This document shows positions 1 to 12,500 of a DNA stretch of 12,500 nucleotides, one piece after another; the stretch's first letter is position 1; every line of letters begins with the position of its first letter. The notes below the pieces were generated by a model. The model did no database searches. It saw only the letters and a program-made list of their open reading frames with translations, and was not told the DNA's origin. The translations under genes were made by a program, and so were the position numbers. Source of the stretch: Halisarca cf. caerulea (Eukaryota > Porifera > Demospongiae > Chondrillida > Halisarcidae); the NCBI GenBank assembly GCA_963170055.1, contig CAUJGJ010000431.1:332201-344700 (forward strand), in the 5' to 3' direction.

Positions 1-6
1 GCTGCA

Positions 7-104
7 GTAGATCTAGCTTCTTCAGCTGTAACAGTTACTTAGCATGCGCGACTCATTTTATTTAGTCGCGCAAGTTTTGTAACAGCTGAAGAAGCTAGAT
101 CTAC
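7..104. repeat. Long hairpin with perfect 23-bp arms
   Basis: 7-29 (GTAGATCTAGCTTCTTCAGC and three more bases) is perfectly inverted at 82-104. Inside the loop GCGCGACT (47-54) pairs with AGTCGCGC (65-72). It may be a miniature fold-back element or the end of a larger one cut by the window edge. A long hairpin RNA precursor is another option. No flanking duplication was found. Confidence 0.8.
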
Positions 105-877
105 AGGTCAAAACGTCCTGATTTTCCAAGTTTACAGTCTGTCAATACTTGTCATAATTTATATTTGAGAAGCTGCTGTTAATTGGTATTGATTATGTAT
201 CAGCGGGTAAACTTGAAGCAAGGAAATCCCTGGTGGAATGCCATATTTCCCAAGGAGTTTTACACGGGGACCGGTGACTAATTCCTCGGGATACAAGATT
301 CGATCCCTATGACAAACCATAGCTTGTGTTTGAAGTATCTATGGACAAACCGGCCGGGGTTATACAGGAGAGGGCGATTTGTAAGCTACAGGCCTATCGT
401 TGATCATGGTCGACGCTGATCGAATCAGGCCGGTCCCGCGCGTGGTGAACATGCAAACACACACACGTGCAGCGTCACCGTGCAAACCTTCGCTCATCTT
501 GACCGTTGAAGTAAACTTGGACAAGAAATAGTTGAGTGCAATACACAAAATAATCTGAATTTGCCACTAACACCGTATCCACAGTACTGAGTCCGAGAAT
601 AGATGAAACCACAGATGTACTAGAAAGAAAACACTTGGTCGTGTCATACTGCATGACGTCACATCCACGAGAATAGGGCCGGACCGAATCTTGTCACCAG
701 CGTTGTACGTGACCATGCACCCCGCACTGGTATGTTGTTACGTCCGAATCCGAGGTGAAGTGGGGGACTATACAGTTGTGAGGAATGTAATACAATTGGG
801 ACACATTGGGAGGGCATATCAATCAATCAATCAGTAGATAATTATTTTATGTCATCATGCCATCACACAAGGCACTG
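105..877. other. No supported gene
   Basis: Unique-looking sequence. A minus-strand ATG at 500-498 opens MSEGLHGDAA before a short CA/GT run, but no splice partner or family was found. No exon of the downstream plus-strand gene could be identified here. Confidence 0.5.
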
Positions 878-892
878 GGACCTAGTGTAGTC
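878..892. repeat. Target-site duplication, left copy
   Basis: GGACCTAGTGTAGTC here is repeated exactly at 1264-1278, on the other side of the truncated retroelement tail. Confidence 0.7.
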
Positions 893-1263
893 GTATAGTA
901 CAACCATACATAATCTAATAATAGACAATAAATCAAGAGGTGGTTATCATAAACAATAACAGATGAGTTAGTGTCCTTCAGCCAGGATGACCTGAGCTGA
1001 GGCACAATCAATGGGAGATTGATATGAAGATCTTGATCCCCTGATGGCATGAATTGATGAACGTAGCAGGCTGAAAGCCAAGCGCCTTCTAATCAACTTC
1101 ATCATCATGCTGTATGGGTGGTCTCTTTTCACTGCAATCATGGACGCTAGCTTCTTATAGAAGACAGATGCTGCAGGAGCTAGGCCTCCAGTTGCACTCA
1201 TCACGAGAGGGGTAAACGACCCATACCCCACTTCACTGATTCTCTGCTCATAGAACTGCTCAT
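893..1263 (-). mobile_element. 5'-truncated retroelement 3' end with target-site duplications
   Basis: On the minus strand an open frame from 1263 to the TAA at 970-968 encodes YEQRISEVGYGSFTPLVMSA, then TGGLAPAASVFYKKLA, LAFSLLRSSI and IRGSRSS. I recognise this as the C-terminal end of reverse-transcriptase-domain proteins that are repetitive in cnidarians and sponges, just past the RT domain. The stop is followed by a 75-bp 3' tail with no poly(A). Perfect 15-bp repeats GGACCTAGTGTAGTC lie on both sides (878-892 and 1264-1278). This fits a target-primed insertion truncated at its 5' end. Only about 99 codons survive. Confidence 0.72.
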
Positions 1264-1278
1264 GGACCTAGTGTAGTC
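1264..1278. repeat. Target-site duplication, right copy
   Basis: Exact copy of the 15-mer at 878-892. On the minus strand it places a stop codon directly upstream of the retroelement reading frame, which marks the junction. Confidence 0.7.
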
Positions 1279-1289
1279 CTAGTCTCATA

Positions 1290-1358
1290 CCTGGACCCGG
1301 GCCACTTCCACCCGCCATTTTTTGGGGGAGAATGGCGGACAGAAGTGGGTCTGGGTAC
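1290..1358. repeat. Imperfect inverted repeat
   Basis: CTGGACCCGGGCCACTTCC and CCGCCATTTTTT are imperfectly inverted as AATGGCGGACAGAAGTGGGT and CTGG. The arms match at roughly three quarters of positions. It may be a relic of transposon ends. It lies between the retroelement duplication and the (GT)n array. Confidence 0.6.
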
Positions 1359-1419
1359 GTATACAATGAATATAATTATGCATCAAAGCAAGTACAGTAC
1401 ATATAATAGATATTACACT

Positions 1420-1456
1420 GTGTGTGTATATATGTATGTGTGTGTGTGTGTGTGTG

Positions 1457-1534
<78 letters not shown>

Positions 1535-1552
1535 ACGAGTGTGTGTGTGTGT

Positions 1553-1622
<70 letters not shown>

Positions 1623-1676
1623 ACGAGTGTGTGTGTGTGTGCACGAGTGTGTGTGTATGTGTGTGTGTGTGTGTAC
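1420..1676. repeat. (GT)n microsatellite upstream of exon 1799-1988
   Basis: About 250 bp of GT repeats with interruptions, including three GCACGAGTG islands (1533, 1621, 1641) and a TTG and a TAT interruption. It probably lies in an intron of the membrane protein gene. Confidence 0.95.
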
Positions 1677-1798
1677 ATGTTTGCCTTCTGGTGTTTGCAT
1701 TAATTTATGTCGTGCACTGAATCCTCTCTAGTTATATGTATAGTGTGTATATATCTCCTGGTGGCATACTTCTCCCGTGTTTGTTTTGTACATTGCAG

Positions 1799-3478
<1,680 letters not shown>

Positions 3479-3483
3479 CCATC

Positions 3484-4455
3484 CTCCCTACCCACTTTCT
3501 CTCCATATCTGACCACTCTAGAGATGAAGCTCTTCAGGTTTGGTCCACCTTAATGCCAAATTCTGTGGAACCACCATCAGGATCCAGAGCCTCCCGACAG
3601 AAATCCTGGGACTCTCCCATTGTACAAGGTTGTTTTAGCACTCTCATCACTGGAGCAGAACCTAGAGCCAAGGCCCGTCTCTTGGCTTCTCAGCAGAAAG
3701 AGTCAGGGGCCTGGTTAAGTGCAGCTCCTATCTCCGCCCTCGGTCTTCGGATGGGGAATGAAAGTATTAGGATTGCTGTGGGGCTCCGTCTTGGAGCACC
3801 CTTGTGTGAACCCCATTGACTGTACTCTCTGTGGAATGCCTGTTGATTCATCAGGAGCTCACGGATTAAGTTGCCGTAAGAGCCAAGGTCGAATCCCTCG
3901 TCATTCCGGTCTGAATGAGCCCCGTGGTCTATGTCGAACAGATGACAAGCGCCCTGATGGTATGACTATTATACCTTGGGCCAAGGGACGAGCACTTGTT
4001 TGGGATGTTACTTGCTGGGATTCCTTGGCTCCCTCCTACATCCATTGGTCTTCAACCGGATGTGGATTGGTTGCTGATTACGCTGCCACCAAAAAATGTA
4101 ATCTTTACAAGGAGCTTTCCCATTCCCATTGGTTTCAACCCATCGCCTTTGAATCATTAGGTACTTTTGGCAGGGATGCTCTGGATTTTATTAAAGAGCT
4201 GGGCAGACACACCCGTCGCCACACCAATGATCCTCTAGCCTACCTAAAATTGTGTCGCGCATAAGTGTCTGCATTCAAAACTCTAATGCCACATCTATTT
4301 TAGGTTGTTGTAAGGTGTAATAATGTTTCTGTTTGAGTTCATTGTATGTATTTGCATGATTACAGTAATTCTTATTCTTTCCGCCATTAATTATAAGTTG
4401 TAGTTTTTTTCGTTTTAATGTAACCTGTTGTAATGAAAAAAAAAAAAAAAAAAAA

Positions 4456-4459
<4 letters not shown>
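3484..4459 (+). pseudogene. Decayed non-LTR-type retroelement tail with poly(A)
   Basis: The open frame from about 3484 to 3819 ends in [20 protein letters not shown] and [18 protein letters not shown] +1-type frameshift near 3818 leads to CTLCG, a His/Cys pair (AHGLSC), RHSGLN, KRPDG (around 3950) and VWDVT (around 4004), then AFESLG and IKELGR. A second frameshift near 4256 restores RISVCIQNSNATSIL and a stop at 4318-4320. About 20 residues expected between GLN and EPRGL are missing (near 3917). I recognise this order as the C-terminus downstream of the RT domain in repetitive animal RT proteins. The RPDG...WDVT pair resembles a PD-(D/E)XK nuclease core. That is an inference, and the usual lysine is not evident. 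A 115-bp 3' tail ends in 24 A residues (4436-4459). Confidence 0.8.
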
Positions 4460-4492
<33 letters not shown>

Positions 4493-4508
4493 ATATATAT
4501 ATTATGTA
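4460..4508. repeat. (TA)n microsatellite, right of the poly(A) tract
   Basis: Alternating TA follows the A24 tract without a gap, then a short palindromic ATAATATATATATTAT stretch. With the left array, AT repeats bracket the retroelement. Confidence 0.9.
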
Positions 4509-5249
4509 TATGTATAGAAGAACCTCATTGGTAAGAACACTATTAATGAGTAATACTTGGTTAGGAAGTACAAGGATATGATACCCCAGCTTATAACCCA
4601 TAATACTAATCTGTATGGTTAGCCAGTACTACTGATAGTGAGTCTATAGCAAATTGGAGGTCCCCAGGTGTACTCACTAGCGAGGTTTGACTGTACGTAG
4701 TTACAATTAACCTAATTCTCAGCAGCTGTATATATAATATAGAGCTAGTCCTCCTCATGTATGTGGCTACACTGCCTTGCCAGCCCTTAATCTCCCTATA
4801 GGTAATAATTATTGCCCGCCCCTATCTCCTGAGACTAGAGAATTACAGCCACTGGGCTAGCAGCTATAGACTACCTCCAACCATGCCCGCAATTTTAAGG
4901 AGATTATGTTTTGTCTCTGCTGTGTTCACTACCCGAAGTACTGCACTTTCTGTCTATTCTTGTGTGCTTTGTGTCAGTGAGCATGTTTGCATGTGCATGC
5001 ATGCTCAAACATGCACCCACTAATGCTCACTGCAGCTCCTCGTAGCAACACAGCTTAATAGGAATGTACATCACAACTCATAATAAGAAACATATGTTGA
5101 GTTCTTTACTATCAAAGTTCACACACTTAAATATCTCTTAGTATCCTATTGGTCCAAGGGTGGGAGGGAAGGTAGGGGTAGTGTGCATGCGTGCCGACAA
5201 ACAACATCACAATCGTACAGGTCCATCCTCAGCAGGCTGACTGTCAGGC
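4509..5249. other. Intergenic sequence; no gene seen
   Basis: Spans the end of the AT array to the RNase T2 stop. It must contain the RNase T2 3' UTR at its right side. The first 180 bp share short motifs (GTACTTNCTAACCAAG on the minus strand, GTACTCACTA) with the array in intron 6, so an old dispersed repeat may lie here. Confidence 0.45.
4975..5032. repeat. Hairpin downstream of the RNase T2 gene
   Basis: CAGTGAGCAT (4975-4984) is inverted at 5023-5032 and GCATGTTTG (4981-4989) at 5006-5014, with an offset bulge. It lies 220 bp past the RNase T2 stop codon. No U-rich tract suggests a specific role. Confidence 0.55.
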
Positions 5250-12088
<6,839 letters not shown>

Positions 12089-12235
12089 GTTCTTCAGAAC
12101 TATCTGCACTTCTTTCTTCTTTCCTCTTCACTCACTTTATGCCCGTACGAGCTTCGCGCGTCTTCTTACGTCACGCACGCGTTGCGGTCACTCCGAAACG
12201 CGCCACCCTGGCGGTCAGGGTAGACCAGACACGAT
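12089..12235 (-). promoter_or_regulatory. Putative RNase T2 promoter / 5'UTR with CpG cluster
   Basis: The bases just upstream of the RNase T2 start codon are far richer in CpG than the rest of the window, with clusters such as ttcgcgcg and acgcacgcgttgcgg. They also contain TTACGTCA (12166-12173), one base from the consensus CRE/ATF site. There is no TATA box at an obvious distance. A CpG-rich TATA-less promoter is an inference from composition and position only. Confidence 0.35.
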
Positions 12236-12500
12236 GGTCAAAGTCCGTGCACGTGTGCAAACAGCGTATTAGCGGGGACTGCCTAATGTGCCAGACCATA
12301 GTATCTATGGCCAGACTATATGCAAGTCAGAGATGACCATACAGGTTCCCATGCAGTCATCTTACCCTGCGTGCAGGAAAGTTGCATGTGCCACAACATA
12401 TAATGGTCACCATGCGTTCTTATGCCTTATGCCAAGAACCCAGCCAGCCCATTGTGACAATCCTATACATCCAAAGATTGTTTTATATTTGTATTATTTG
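12236..12500. other. Upstream of RNase T2; no gene seen
   Basis: No frame longer than a few dozen codons with recognisable content. A minus-strand ATG at 12414-12412 opens a 16-codon stretch ending at a donor-like CGCAGGGTAAG (about 12367), which could be the first exon of another gene, but nothing confirms it. Confidence 0.35.

Noticed and set aside
270..300. GATTCGATCCC resembling a tRNA or SINE B box
   Set aside because: No matching A box, acceptor stem or T-arm pairing at the right spacing.
360..548. 62-codon minus-strand frame starting MCIALNYF
   Set aside because: No recognisable domain, and it crosses a CA run. Only a weak start context at 500 was noted.
1285..1731. Open frames of Cys-Val and Thr-His repeats on both strands
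   Set aside because: They are translations of the (GT)n microsatellite and have no other content. The same holds for those at 1989-2293 and 9840-10226.

Overview
The window is animal (metazoan) nuclear DNA. It has spliced genes with GT-AG introns, one of them only 71 bp, very long dinucleotide microsatellites, several minisatellites, and debris of retrotransposons and DNA transposons. The retroelement tails and RecQ-like helicase fragments are of kinds I associate with sponge and cnidarian genomes. A marine sponge is my best guess, but the sequence does not prove it. There are no bacterial operons, no CRISPR array and no tRNA or rRNA genes. Almost all long open frames are artefacts of tandem repeats.

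The main finding is a complete gene on the minus strand, from the start codon at 12088 to the stop at 5250. Seven exons join in phase to give a 243-residue secreted ribonuclease of the T2 family (RNASET2-like). Both catalytic motifs are intact. Its introns hold most of the unusual DNA: a 1.7 kb fold-back element with RecQ-like helicase fragments (intron 2), two minisatellites (intron 4), a polypurine/polypyrimidine tract (intron 5), and two non-autonomous DNA transposons with a tandem array (intron 6).

The left part (1-5200) holds a hairpin at the window edge and a 5'-truncated retroelement tail flanked by 15-bp direct repeats (893-1263, minus strand). It also holds the last three exons of an unidentified membrane protein gene (1799-2809, plus strand). 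A second, frameshifted retroelement tail with a poly(A) tract (3484-4459) lies between two (AT)n arrays.

The two genes share one architectural feature. In each, a short internal exon sits between long (GT)n and (CA)n arrays that are complementary in the transcript. The two genes show no sign of working together. The repeats are best read as residents of introns and intergenic DNA.
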